Positions 17,095 through 26,780 of a stretch of DNA of 64,000 nt are shown in pieces. Source of the stretch: Paenibacillus solani (GTDB lineage Bacteria > Bacillota > Bacilli > Paenibacillales > Paenibacillaceae); assembly GCF_001277345.1 (NCBI RefSeq), contig NZ_LIUT01000006.1, forward strand, positions 145,058 through 209,057, given 5' to 3'. A model generated the notes under the pieces. That model was given only the letters and a program-made list of their open reading frames with translations, ran no database searches and was not told where the DNA came from. Made by a program: the position numbers and the translations under genes. How positions within the stretch are numbered: position 1 is the stretch's first letter; each line of letters begins with the position of its first letter.

Positions 17095-20000
17095 AGGTTA
17101 CATTCAGCTACAATGCCGAGAATCATGGCGTAACAGCTCATTACAACGTACCAACAGATCCCGGAGCCCAAGTCCCCGCTAACCACCTGCGGGTTCACTA
17201 TAACCGGACTGATGCGAATTACAGCAACATGGGGCTTTGGATCTTTGATGACGTTGCTGTTCCGTCTGCAAACTGGCCAACAGGCGCCACGCCATTTCCA
17301 AGTGGACAGCAGGACAGCTATGGCGCTTTTGTTGATATCCCGTTAAAGGATGCGGCCCAAAAAGTCGGCATTGTCGTCGTGGACCGCATTAGCGGTAACA
17401 AAGACGGCGGCGACAAGAAATTTGCACTATCTTCACCAGACATGAAGGAAGTATGGCTCAAGGAAGGGTCTGATACGGTATACAGCTTCGAGCCTGTTGA
17501 CCTCCCGGCAGATACTGTGCGCATCCATTATCAGAGACAGGATCAAAATTATAATTCCTACGGCTTATGGTTATGGGGCGACGATGTCGCGGTGCCTTCG
17601 AAGAATTGGCCGTTAGACGCGACGATGTTCCCGCCAGGTCAAACTGATCGGTACGGGGCCTATGTCGATATCGCAATGAAGCCGAACGCGCAGAAGATCA
17701 ACTTCCTTGTATTGGATCCGTCTAAGGGAGATGCCGGCAAAGACGGCGGTGACAAGGGCTTCACCCTGGTGGACCGATATCAGCATCTGTTTGTCAAAGA
17801 AGGAGACAATACCGTTTATACATCTCCATACGGTGAAGTATCTACGGGGTTAGTTTCGGCAGAAGTGCTGGCTCCGGGTAAAATCCAACTTGGATTTACG
17901 ATGACCGATGGATTGGCAGCGGATACGCTGAAAAATGAGCTTCAGATCAAGGACAAGGCCAGTAATCCGGTAGCGATTCAAAACGTGAAGATCACCGGAA
18001 ACACTACGATCGAAGTATCTGCCTCATTCCAGCTGGATCAGATTCCGCTGAGCGTAACCTACGCGGGAAAAACCGTATCGGCTTCAACTGGCTGGAGAAT
18101 GTTGGATGAGATGTATGCTTACGATGGCGATGACCTTGGGGCGACATACCAAGCTGGAGGAGCGGAGCTTAAACTGTGGGCGCCGACAGCGACCGGTGTT
18201 ACCGTGAACCTGTACAGCAAGGATAATGCAGAGAATTTAATCGGCAATGTCCCCCTGCAAAAAGGCGATAAAGGGGTTTGGTCGGTTCAATTGAAGCCTG
18301 GAGACCTCGGAATTCAGGACTTTAGAGGATATTTTTATCAATATGAAGTGACCAACGATGGCGTGACGAAGACTGTGCTTGATCCGTATGCCAAATCGAT
18401 GGCGCAGTTCAGAGTGAACACCAAGGGTGAAGCAGGACCTGATGGTGATACCGTCGGCAAAGCAGCTATCGTTGACTTGAGTCAAACGAATCCTGCCGGC
18501 TTTGATTTTGCTAACATCCCAGGTTATGAGCAGCGGGAAGACGCTATCATCTGGGAGATTCACGTCCGAGATTTCACCTCGGATCCAACGATCGAAAGCG
18601 ACCTGCATAACGCAACTTGGGGATCGTATGATGCTTTCAAAGAAAAGCTTGAATACATTAAATCCCTGGGCGTCACCCATGTCCAGCTGCTGCCTGTGAT
18701 GGCTTGGTATTACGGGGACGAAGCGGCCATGAAGAATCGGGAGCTGGAATATTCGGCAAAAGATAATGAGTACAACTGGGGGTATGATCCGCACAGCTAT
18801 TTCTCGCCTGACGGTGCTTACTCCGAGGATCCAACGGATCCGGAGCTTCGAATTAAAGAATTGAAGGCGATGATTGATGCCATTCATGAGGCAGGCATGG
18901 GCGTCGTTCTGGACGTGGTGTACACTCATATGGCTAAGGCAGAATTTTTGAATGATATCGTGCCTAATTATTATGCCTTCCAGGACGCCAACGGCAATTT
19001 CATCGGAGGCTTCGGCAACAATCTGGCAACCAACCACAAGATGGCCGAGAAGCTGATGGTGGATTCGGTAAAATATTGGTTCGACGAATACAAAATCGAC
19101 GGCATGCGCTGGGACATGATGGGCGATGCCACGTATGAAGCCGTGCAGAACGCTTATGATGCAGCGGCGGCTATCAACCCGAAAGCCCTGTTTATCGGCG
19201 AAGGATGGGTCACATTCGGCGGCCATCTGTCAGATCCTTCTCTTGCAGGCAAGGGAGCGGACCAGAACTGGATGGATAAGACGGACGACGTCGGCGTCTT
19301 CTCGGATGAGTTCCGCAACGAGCTGAAATCCGGCTTTGGCAACGAAGGCGAGCCTCGATTCATTACGGGCGGCGCACGTGATATCCAGACGATTTTTAAT
19401 AATATCAAGGCACAGCCAAGCAATACGAAGGAAGATGATCCGGGTGACATGGTTCAATACATTGAAGCCCATGACAATCTGCCGCTGTACGATATCATTG
19501 CGCAGTCCATCAAGAAGGATCCTTCGATTGCAGCGAATGACCTGGAGATTCATAAGCGCATTCGCCTGGGCAACCTGCTCACATTGACCTCGCAAGGAAC
19601 CTCGTTCCTTCATGCAGGACAGGAGTACGGACGAACCAAGCAATGGCTCGGTCAAGGGGTACCTGAGCAGAAGTACCATGAGTTAGAGGATGAGAACGGA
19701 CAGAGCTTCGGTTATTTCATTCATGATTCCTATGACTCTTCCGATGCCATCAACATGTTTGATTGGGAAAAGGCAACGAACGAGGTCAAGTACCCGGAGA
19801 ATAACAAGACCCGGGAATATACAACCGGATTAATTGAGCTTAGAAAATCATCTGATGCTTTCCGCCTTGGCGATAAGTCCATGGTAAATTCCAACGTGAC
19901 ACTGCTTCAGATTCCTGAAGTGAAGTCGAAGGATCTGGTCATTGCGTTTAAAAATAAAGCTACCGATGGAACTGGCAACTATTATGTGTTCGTGAATGCG

Positions 20001-23000
20001 GATAGCCAGTCGAGAACGCTTACGCTTAACGAGGATCTGACTTCCGGCATAGTCTTGGTCGATAACGATGAAGCAGGCGTGGCTGGCGTTAAGACGAAGT
20101 CAGGGTTTACGTTAACGTCCGGCTCGATCACGCTGGAGCCTCTGACGGCTGTTGTCATTAAGACGGATGCTGCAGCATCTGTACTGCAAGCGATATCTGT
20201 GGATAAGGACAGCTATTCCTTACAGGCCGGTAAAACACATCAGACCACGCTGTACGCTCAATATGAAGACGGAAGCAAACGGAGCGTAACGCGGCAAGCA
20301 GCCTATACTTCCAGCAACCCGCAGGTTGCTGCAGTAACGACAGCAGGTTTGGTAAAGGGGATCTCTGAAGGAACCGCAGTCATTACTGCTTCTTATGGAG
20401 GGTACCAGAAAGAGATTATCGTCACGGTTACAGCGGACGCCGTCGACAACAAACGGTATGTGCAGATTAACTATATTCGTCGGGATCAGGATTACGAAGG
20501 CTGGAAAATGTGGGTTTGGAATACGGGGGCACAGAACGGCTGGATAAAATTTGATACGATCGAAAACGGTAAGGCTACCGCTATGATTGAAGTCTCTACG
20601 GAATCAACTGGTGTCGGTTTTGTACTTGCTAAAGGAGAGGACTGGAGCAATAACAAGCAGGATATCCCGGATGACCGCATGATTCCGCTTCAGCTTGGCG
20701 AAGCTTTCACGAAGGTCAACGTGACCAGCATGGTTCATAAGATGGACATCTTGCCGAGTATTACGGGGCCGACACTTGCGGACGGTAATATTACGTTCTT
20801 TTATCGAGACGATCAATTGTTTAGGGACGGACGGATGGATACCATCTCGGACGTGAAAGTGAAAATTAATGGGAAGCTGGAGACGATGGTTTATGTTCCT
20901 GACAAGGAATGGTTCAGTTATACGCTGAAGGGTGTTTCTCCGGGAACGTACGAATACACATTTATCGTCAATCATAACGGAACGACGAAGGAAGTCACTG
21001 ATCCGAAAAATACGGTGAACGGGAAATCACAGGTGATCTATCGTGAACCAACCGTAACTGTGGAGGCGGAAGTGAATCCCGGCTCGATCTCTTACAACGA
21101 GAATGCGGTTCTGAAATTAAAGGCAGCCTCGTCAGAGCCCGTCGACTATAACGAAGCCTATATCGACCTGACAGAGCTGGGCGGTCCGGCTAAAGTGAAG
21201 GTCGATACCGAGCTGCTGGAGCAGAGCATTGCTGTTAAAGATACGGTCGCAGCGGGCAGCAAGCGTATTCCGGTTACGCTCGTCGACCAATACGGCAATA
21301 AGCATACAGGCGAAGCTGCAGTGACGGTGAAGTCAAGAACTGCAGGCGGCAAACTCGATTTCGATTGGGACGAGGCGCGCATTTATTTTGTGCTGACCGA
21401 CCGTTTCATGGATGGGGATACTTCCAATAATGAGAATGTCGACAAGGATCACCCGGAAGCCTATCACGGCGGTGATTTCAGAGGGCTGATCGATAAGCTC
21501 GATTACATCGAAGATCTGGGCGTGAACACGCTGTGGATTACGCCGATTGTCGATAATATCGATTTTAATCAGGGTGCAGGATTTGGGGGCAAACAGTATG
21601 GGTACCATGGCTATTGGGCCAAAGACTTTACGAAGATTGACGAGCATTTAGGCGACTTGGACACGTTTAAAGAGCTTATCGACAAGGCCCATGACAGAGG
21701 CATCAAAATTATGGTGGACGTGGTCGTCAACCATACGGGTTATGGCCTGAAACCGGGGGACAACGCGCCTGGCATTACACAGCAGGATAAGGATCGCTTT
21801 AAAGACATGCTCCGTACGGACGACGGTCTTTCGGCAAATACGGATCCGATCAAGGGTGAGCTTGATGGCCTTCCTGATTTCATCACCGAGGATCCGGCTG
21901 TGCGCGAGCAGATCATCGATTGGCAGGCAGGCTGGCTGGAGCGAGCCAAAACCGACCGCGGAGACACGATTGACTACTTCCGGGTAGATACAGTGAAGCA
22001 TGTCGATGAAACGACGTGGAAGGCGTTCAAGAATGCGCTGACCCAGCTTGACCCGAGCTTCAAGATGATCGGAGAATACTTCGGAGCTACAGTGGACAGC
22101 GATGGTGGAACGCTCCAAAGCGGACAGATGGACAGCTTGCTGGACTTTGGCTTCAAGGGAAAAGCCCAAGAGTTCGTGAACGGCAGCGTGGAATCGGTCG
22201 AGGCCTACCTGGCTGACCGTGAAGCCAAGCTGGATAACACCCGCATGATGGGACAATTCTTGAGCAGCCATGATGAGGATGGCTTCCTGTCTCACTTCGT
22301 GGACGGCGACAAGGCGAAATTGATGGCGGCTGCGGCGCTGCAGATTACATCCAAAGGCCAGCCGGTCATCTATTATGGCGAAGAACTCGGGCGCTCGGGC
22401 AAGAATGCCGGGGATATGAGCAAGGGTGAATTCAGTGAGAACCGTGGCGATATGCCATGGGATCAGATGGAAGCGGAGAAGCAGTTGCTCACGCATTACC
22501 AGAAGCTCTTGAACATTCGAGCGGCATATTCAAAAGTATATTCGAAGGGAACACGCACCTCCCTAGTGGCTTCAAATACCGATGGTTATATCGCATTTGA
22601 TAAGGAGTATAAGGGAGAGCATATCGTGACCGCGATTCATGTGAAGAATGAATTGAAAGAAGTGAAATTGCCGGTGCCTTTCAAGGCGGGCAGTAAGGTG
22701 AAGGATCTTTACAGCGGCAGCATTTATAACGTAAATGCTGGTCAGACCGTAACCGTAGCCCTTCCGTCAATGTCAGATGGCGGAACCGTCATTCTGGCAG
22801 CTGTTCCAGGGAGCGGAGGGGACAACGGCACCAATCCTGATGCTGGAGGTGGTGTTGTAAACGAACCGGGTAGTGGAAACGGCAGCGGGGCAGCAGGTGG
22901 GAATTCGCCTGCCGATCCGGCAGTAAAATCGAATCCGGGTCAGCGTTTTGTCAACGAAGAGTCATTGCGCAGCGGACAAGAGAAAGTGACGATTCAGCTT

Positions 23001-24038
23001 GATGCTGCGGATATCGAAGTTCTCTTGCCACTGACGGCAGCGGACATCCTGGGAGCGAAGCCGCTGGAGCTGAAGCGGGATGGCATGAGCATTCAGCTTC
23101 CATCCGCACTGCTTAAAGCGCTGCGCCAGCTCGTACCGGATGATCAGGTTAAGGATGCGGTGATTTCGTTCAAACTGGAATTGGTTGCTTCGCAGACGGC
23201 TGCCTCCCTTGTAACCAAAGCAGCTGCCTTCGAGAAGGCAAAATTGAAGCAAGGCAGCAAGATGTATGATTATGACCTGTCCGTCCGGACGAAAGACGGC
23301 AAGGCATATAAGCTGGAACATTTTGCAGCACCTGTATTGCTCGGTTTTGCAGTCGATAGCAATATTAACGATAAGCTGGCCGGCATCTATTATATCTCGG
23401 ATCAAGGCCAACTGAATTATGCGGGCAGCAGGTTGGTAAATGGTCTGTTGACAGCAGAAGTGAGCCATTTCAGCAAATATGCCGTGCTGGAATACGACAA
23501 ATCGTTTGCCGATTTGACGGGCCATTGGGCAGAGCAGGCGGTCAAAGAGCTTGCCGCCAAACAGGTAGTGAATGGCATGAGCGATACGCTGTTCAGCCCG
23601 AGCCAGCAGCTGACACGGGCCCAGTTTGCGGCGATGCTCGTTCGGGCTCTGGGCCTTGAAGGTACGCAAGGTACGACCTTCACGGATGTGGACAGCAATG
23701 CATGGTATGCATCCGCCGTTGCGGCAGCTTATCAGCATGGACTGGTAAACGGCAGAGGAAAGGACACTTTCGCTCCGAATGCGGCAATCACCCGCGAGGA
23801 GCTGGCTGTGATGCTTTATCGTGCATACCAGAGCACGGGGGAAGCTTCTTCTTCAGCGAAGGCACCAGACCTGAAGGATCAGCAGTTAATTTCTTCATGG
23901 GCTGTCCAAGAGGTGAAGGAAGCCTTGTCCCTTGGTTTGATGAAAGGGCATGCCAATGGCAAGCTGGAGCCTCAGGGCAAGACAACTCGTGCAGAAAGCG
24001 CGCAAGCCGTGCTTAATCTGTTGGAACAGCTGCCATAA
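17079..24038 (+). CDS. Cell-surface amylopullulanase (two GH13 domains, SLH anchor), frameshifted N-terminus
   Basis: The reading frame is open from 17079; the first ATG (17229) has no RBS or signal peptide, so this is the body of the gene starting at 16423. In order: two CBM41 starch-binding modules, an Ig-like spacer, CBM48, and a type I pullulanase GH13 domain with YNWGYDP, DVVYTH, the nucleophile Asp in DGMRWDMMGD, GEGW and EAHDNL. Next come a Big_2 domain, another CBM41-like module, a CBM34/48-like segment, and a second GH13 amylase domain (DVVVNH, FRVDTVKH, GEYFG, SHDEDG). A Gly/Ser/Pro linker, an unassigned domain and three SLH repeats end the protein. It would cut alpha-1,6 and alpha-1,4 bonds in starch and pullulan at the cell surface. 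Both active sites look intact. Confidence 0.9.
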   Translation, partial: LPQDVKVTFSYNAENHGVTAHYNVPTDPGAQVPANHLRVHYNRTDANYSNMGLWIFDDVAVPSANWPTGATPFPSGQQDSYGAFVDIPLKDAAQKVGIVVVDRISGNKDGGDKKFALSSPDMKEVWLKEGSDTVYSFEPVDLPADTVRIHYQRQDQNYNSYGLWLWGDDVAVPSKNWPLDATMFPPGQTDRYGAYVDIAMKPNAQKINFLVLDPSKGDAGKDGGDKGFTLVDRYQHLFVKEGDNTVYTSPYGEVSTGLVSAEVLAPGKIQLGFTMTDGLAADTLKNELQIKDKASNPVAIQNVKITGNTTIEVSASFQLDQIPLSVTYAGKTVSASTGWRMLDEMYAYDGDDLGATYQAGGAELKLWAPTATGVTVNLYSKDNAENLIGNVPLQKGDKGVWSVQLKPGDLGIQDFRGYFYQYEVTNDGVTKTVLDPYAKSMAQFRVNTKGEAGPDGDTVGKAAIVDLSQTNPAGFDFANIPGYEQREDAIIWEIHVRDFTSDPTIESDLHNATWGSYDAFKEKLEYIKSLGVTHVQLLPVMAWYYGDEAAMKNRELEYSAKDNEYNWGYDPHSYFSPDGAYSEDPTDPELRIKELKAMIDAIHEAGMGVVLDVVYTHMAKAEFLNDIVPNYYAFQDANGNFIGGFGNNLATNHKMAEKLMVDSVKYWFDEYKIDGMRWDMMGDATYEAVQNAYDAAAAINPKALFIGEGWVTFGGHLSDPSLAGKGADQNWMDKTDDVGVFSDEFRNELKSGFGNEGEPRFITGGARDIQTIFNNIKAQPSNTKEDDPGDMVQYIEAHDNLPLYDIIAQSIKKDPSIAANDLEIHKRIRLGNLLTLTSQGTSFLHAGQEYGRTKQWLGQGVPEQKYHELEDENGQSFGYFIHDSYDSSDAINMFDWEKATNEVKYPENNKTREYTTGLIELRKSSDAFRLGDKSMVNSNVTLLQIPEVKSKDLVIAFKNKATDGTGNYYVFVNADSQSRTLTLNEDLTSGIVLVDNDEAGVAGVKTKSGFTLTSGSITLEPLTAVVIKTDAAASVLQAISVDKDSYSLQAGKTHQTTLYAQYEDGSKRSVTRQAAYTSSNPQVAAVTTAGLVKGISEGTAVITASYGGYQKEIIVTVTADAVDNKRYVQINYIRRDQDYEGWKMWVWNTGAQNGWIKFDTIENGKATAMIEVSTESTGVGFVLAKGEDWSNNKQDIPDDRMIPLQLGEAFTKVNVTSMVHKMDILPSITGPTLADGNITFFYRDDQLFRDGRMDTISDVKVKINGKLETMVYVPDKEWFSYTLKGVSPGTYEYTFIVNHNGTTKEVTDPKNTVNGKSQVIYREPTVTVEAEVNPGSISYNENAVLKLKAASSEPVDYNEAYIDLTELGGPAKVKVDTELLEQSIAVKDTVAAGSKRIPVTLVDQYGNKHTGEAAVTVKSRTAGGKLDFDWDEARIYFVLTDRFMDGDTSNNENVDKDHPEAYHGGDFRGLIDKLDYIEDLGVNTLWITPIVDNIDFNQGAGFGGKQYGYHGYWAKDFTKIDEHLGDLDTFKELIDKAHDRGIKIMVDVVVNHTGYGLKPGDNAPGITQQDKDRFKDMLRTDDGLSANTDPIKGELDGLPDFITEDPAVREQIIDWQAGWLERAKTDRGDTIDYFRVDTVKHVDETTWKAFKNALTQLDPSFKMIGEYFGATVDSDGGTLQSGQMDSLLDFGFKGKAQEFVNGSVESVEAYLADREAKLDNTRMMGQFLSSHDEDGFLSHFVDGDKAKLMAAAALQITSKGQPVIYYGEELGRSGKNAGDMSKGEFSENRGDMPWDQMEAEKQLLTHYQKLLNIRAAYSKVYSKGTRTSLVASNTDGYIAFDKEYKGEHIVTAIHVKNELKEVKLPVPFKAGSKVKDLYSGSIYNVNAGQTVTVALPSMSDGGTVILAAVPGSGGDNGTNPDAGGGVVNEPGSGNGSGAAGGNSPADPAVKSNPGQRFVNEESLRSGQEKVTIQLDAADIEVLLPLTAADILGAKPLELKRDGMSIQLPSALLKALRQLVPDDQVKDAVISFKLELVASQTAASLVTKAAAFEKAKLKQGSKMYDYDLSVRTKDGKAYKLEHFAAPVLLGFAVDSNINDKLAGIYYISDQGQLNYAGSRLVNGLLTAEVSHFSKYAVLEYDKSFADLTGHWAEQAVKELAAKQVVNGMSDTLFSPSQQLTRAQFAAMLVRALGLEGTQGTTFTDVDSNAWYASAVAAAYQHGLVNGRGKDTFAPNAAITREELAVMLYRAYQSTGEASSSAKAPDLKDQQLISSWAVQEVKEALSLGLMKGHANGKLEPQGKTTRAESAQAVLNLLEQLP

Positions 24039-24180
24039 GCCAGGCCCCGTCTCAATTCGCGTATGGCAAATCCAGATATATGGTCAATGAAGTTTTCATA
24101 CAAATTGGATCGTAATTTGATCATCATATTAATATGACTTCTATGTTTTTTAAGGAAAAGTGAGATTTAATCAATATGTA

Positions 24181-24222
24181 TAAGGCAGCCGATCACAATC
24201 ACCGGCTGCCTTATTGTTTTTT
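24181..24222 (+). terminator. Terminator of the amylopullulanase gene
   Basis: TAAGGCAGCCG (24181-24191) pairs perfectly with CGGCTGCCTTA (24203-24213), followed by TTGTTTTTT. It is about 140 bases after the stop; nothing else is visible between. Confidence 0.85.
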
Positions 24223-24304
24223 ATTGAGTTATCGTTTTCCATTCAAGACCCACCGTCCACCTTTGCTTATCATCATCAAATAACCACTTAGCAAAATTCA
24301 TAAC

Positions 24305-24526
24305 CTACAAGTATTTCTCGGACTGAATATATTCCAACAACTCCGTAATAATGTGTGATAAAGCATCCTCTCTTGGTATACGGATCATCTTACTGATATT
24401 CTCGATATCCCCCTGGAATAACTCAATAATTCGTAGCATTGCCCCCGAGTCTTTTTGTCTAGCTGCTTGTAATAGCATCAAAAATTCGTGATCTGTGATA
24501 ATTGTTGAAGCATTTTTTTCTTCCAT
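24305..24526 (-). CDS. Small sigma-region-2-like protein (RsoA/HTH_16 type)
   Basis: The 73-residue protein reads like a stand-alone sigma region 2 N-terminus or HTH_16 domain: FLMLLQAARQKDSGAMLRII, a helix, then EDALSHIITELLEYI. In B. subtilis, RsoA supplies region 2 to SigO, which supplies region 4. The ATG at 24526 has AGGCGGTG 5 bases upstream. The gene overlaps the end of the region-4-like gene by 49 bases in another frame, so the two are translated from one message. I infer that the pair forms a two-subunit sigma factor. Other options are a phage- or transposon-type regulator. Confidence 0.6.
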   Translation of the reverse strand: MEEKNASTIITDHEFLMLLQAARQKDSGAMLRIIELFQGDIENISKMIRIPREDALSHIITELLEYIQSEKYL

Positions 24527-24816
24527 TTATTCACCGCCTGCTGACTTATATGTAACTGTGCCGCTACCTCGGCTTCTGTTAATTCTTCGATGTAAAGTTT
24601 ATAAATAATAATTCTCCCTTTTTCGGGCAGTTTTAAAAGAAGCTCCTGTACCAAAATTCGGTTGTCGATTCTACTGGGAGCATGCAGTTGTGCAGAGATA
24701 TTATCGAATAATAAAAATTCATGTTGACGTATTCTTCTGTTTCGATATTGCAATCGCCATCCTATACGATAAACCTCTTTGCGATAACGCTCAATCATTA
24801 ATGATTGGCTGTCCAT
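24478..24816 (-). CDS. Sigma-region-4-like DNA-binding protein
   Basis: The 112-residue protein has a C-terminal helix-turn-helix like sigma-70 region 4 (about residues 66-105: LPEKGRIIIYKLYIEELTEAEVAAQLHISQQAVNKWKK). Its N-terminus is basic and helical, with no region 2. The start at 24816 lies after GGGAGGGAG. It precedes and overlaps the region-2-like gene, the same order as sigO-rsoA in B. subtilis. The local sequence is AT-rich relative to the amylopullulanase gene. A nested inverted repeat with a GAAC-N4-GTTC core lies about 65 bases upstream and may control it. Confidence 0.68.
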   Translation of the reverse strand: MDSQSLMIERYRKEVYRIGWRLQYRNRRIRQHEFLLFDNISAQLHAPSRIDNRILVQELLLKLPEKGRIIIYKLYIEELTEAEVAAQLHISQQAVNKWKKKMLQQLSQITNF

Positions 24817-24867
24817 AAATCTCCCTCCCTCTTAAGCGTCTACTATATAGGAGTTTTCAAGACATAA

Positions 24868-24924
24868 TTCACAACCTAAACAGGAACATTTGTTCCTATT
24901 TATTTTACCATATTTAGTTGTGAA
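24868..24924 (-). promoter_or_regulatory. Nested inverted repeat with LexA-like core
   Basis: Inner palindrome AGGAACATTTGTTCCT (24882-24897) has 7-base arms and contains GAAC-N4-GTTC, the core of the Gram-positive LexA/DinR box. Outer arms TTCACAAC (24868-24875) and GTTGTGAA (24917-24924) are also perfect. It is the only striking signal upstream of the split sigma genes. Binding by LexA is a guess; the outermost bases of the box do not fit. Confidence 0.5.
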
Positions 24925-25021
24925 ACTATAGCCGTCTCTTTCTTTTAAGGATGGAAAGTAAATAGAGTATCATTTTCTTTAGTTAAGGAAACTATAAATC
25001 CTTAGATTAGCGGAAAACACC

Positions 25022-25065
25022 AAAAAATCAGCTCGACTCCGTATCAATGGAGTCGAGCTGATTTT
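25022..25065 (-). terminator. Terminator of the DUF4127 gene
   Basis: A perfect 17-base stem (25024-25040 with 25049-25065) and an 8-base loop, with an A-run at 25022-25027 that is a T-run on the minus strand. It lies 12 bases past the DUF4127 stop and separates that gene from the sigma-like genes. Confidence 0.85.
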
Positions 25066-25076
25066 GTTTTGCTTTT

Positions 25077-26780
25077 TTATTGAAGAGTTACGATTGGACT
25101 TAAAGTAACTTCAAATGCACGTCCCCAAATAAAATTGGGGTTACTATATGACAATGTTGCAGCGGCATAACTTGAGAAAAACCAGCTGGAACCGCTAATT
25201 TGCCGTATATTATACGATGCTCCTGAACGATCAATCAAAAATGCATCTTTTGCTGCAAGTGTAGCTGTATGTGTTTGCATTCGATCTCGAAGTAACACGA
25301 GCATGTGTGAATAGTCAGTTGTTGTATTAAAAAGCACCATATTTTGATCAGCGATTGATGAAACGTTTGTATACATGGAATGCTCCCGAGAGTAGGTTCG
25401 AATCTCACCGATGGCGATTTTTTTATAATAGTAATCTTTCAGAAATCTTTTGAAAAGCAGTGAACCGTGTGCATTTACAGCTGCATTCAAAGCAGATGGT
25501 ACGGTTTCGGTTACCAGAAATGCATATCGTGCTTGGCCCATTCCGAGAGCAATGCCAATTTTATTTCCTGGTGTGTTCCAGGCACTGTAGCCCAGAATGC
25601 TCCCAGAATGCTGACAGTCGAGAAGTGCCTCGGTAACTGTGCTGTCTGCTGGGCCCGAGCCTACAAAATCAATAACTATGGTAAGCACTCGATTTGTACT
25701 ATTAGCGACAATCCTGCTAACCGCATTAGAAACTTCGCTTGCTGCCGTGATAGCTAAGATTTCTAACGTTGGAGAATCGGTTACGTTCTGACCACCAATA
25801 ATATCGACGTGGCTTTGAATGTTTTGGTGTACGTTCATATATTCGTATGGACTCGTAATAGTGGAGCCATGAGGCCCATAATATTGCACAGAATAGCTTG
25901 GTTTAGCCCCACCGCGATATAGTTGATTCGCCATTCTAGCCATCAAAGAATGACCAAGTCCATCCGCATCGGGAAGAATAACGGCCCGATCAGGATTTTG
26001 ACCACCACTACCACCAAGTGACTGATTAATAAAATTTTCAATGAATCGTATTTCATTAATCTGTACGCCTTGAGTATTAGCATCATCGACTCCAACAGCC
26101 AAAAAATCAATGTAACCTTGTTTCGCAAGCTGATCCAAAATATAATAATTCGATTTAAATTTGTGTTGACGAGCATTATAGTATTGATCTTTATTGAATT
26201 GATCGGTATTGCCATACTCAGACGATGTTGGTGATAAATTGTATCCTGTTAGTATGTCATTAAAATCAGTCCTTACCAATCGCGGTTGCTGCATGAAGGA
26301 GCGTGATTCGGTATACGCATCAAAAGTTAAACCTCCTGCAAATGTCGTTGTAGCCAAGCGCATGACTGTATCCATCACGAAAATGGGTTTACTCGGGTAA
26401 GACTGTTTAACTGTCCGGATAACATCAAGCAAGTTAGTAGTTACTGGATCAAAGTCTGGATAAGTTCCCCCGCCACTTGTGCGGAGTCGCCTGCTGCCGA
26501 TCAAACCGCCATATGCAAGCATATCAGTCGAGATAATAAAACCATCAGCTGATGCAGCATGATTGAGGATGAATTGACGAATATTCGCGGTATTTCCGTA
26601 TGACGGTGATGATGTGCCTAGCAATGTTGTGCCTGACGTACTCTTTTGCGAATCTAACCGATTTCTAATATCACTACGGGGTGGAGTAATGACATGTATT
26701 CCTGCACTTTTACCTAGCGTTATGACATCATCCAGATTTACTGGTCGATCATCAAGTGGGACATACAATACTTTTTTCAT
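25077..26780 (-). CDS. DUF4127 family protein
   Basis: The 567-residue protein begins MKKVLYVPLDDRPVN, the signature of DUF4127. Family members are uncharacterised; the N-terminal half looks like an alpha/beta domain (VDDANTQGVQ and LPDADGLGHSLMARM segments). There is no signal peptide. The ATG at 26780 follows AAGGGGAG. Base composition is clearly lower in GC than the flanks (for example 23 of 60 bases at 25081-25140 and 15 of 60 at 26101-26160, against 35 of 60 at 22081-22140), which suggests horizontal gain. It is monocistronic by its terminator, but may belong to the island that carries the split sigma pair. Confidence 0.78.
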   Translation of the reverse strand: MKKVLYVPLDDRPVNLDDVITLGKSAGIHVITPPRSDIRNRLDSQKSTSGTTLLGTSSPSYGNTANIRQFILNHAASADGFIISTDMLAYGGLIGSRRLRTSGGGTYPDFDPVTTNLLDVIRTVKQSYPSKPIFVMDTVMRLATTTFAGGLTFDAYTESRSFMQQPRLVRTDFNDILTGYNLSPTSSEYGNTDQFNKDQYYNARQHKFKSNYYILDQLAKQGYIDFLAVGVDDANTQGVQINEIRFIENFINQSLGGSGGQNPDRAVILPDADGLGHSLMARMANQLYRGGAKPSYSVQYYGPHGSTITSPYEYMNVHQNIQSHVDIIGGQNVTDSPTLEILAITAASEVSNAVSRIVANSTNRVLTIVIDFVGSGPADSTVTEALLDCQHSGSILGYSAWNTPGNKIGIALGMGQARYAFLVTETVPSALNAAVNAHGSLLFKRFLKDYYYKKIAIGEIRTYSREHSMYTNVSSIADQNMVLFNTTTDYSHMLVLLRDRMQTHTATLAAKDAFLIDRSGASYNIRQISGSSWFFSSYAAATLSYSNPNFIWGRAFEVTLSPIVTLQ

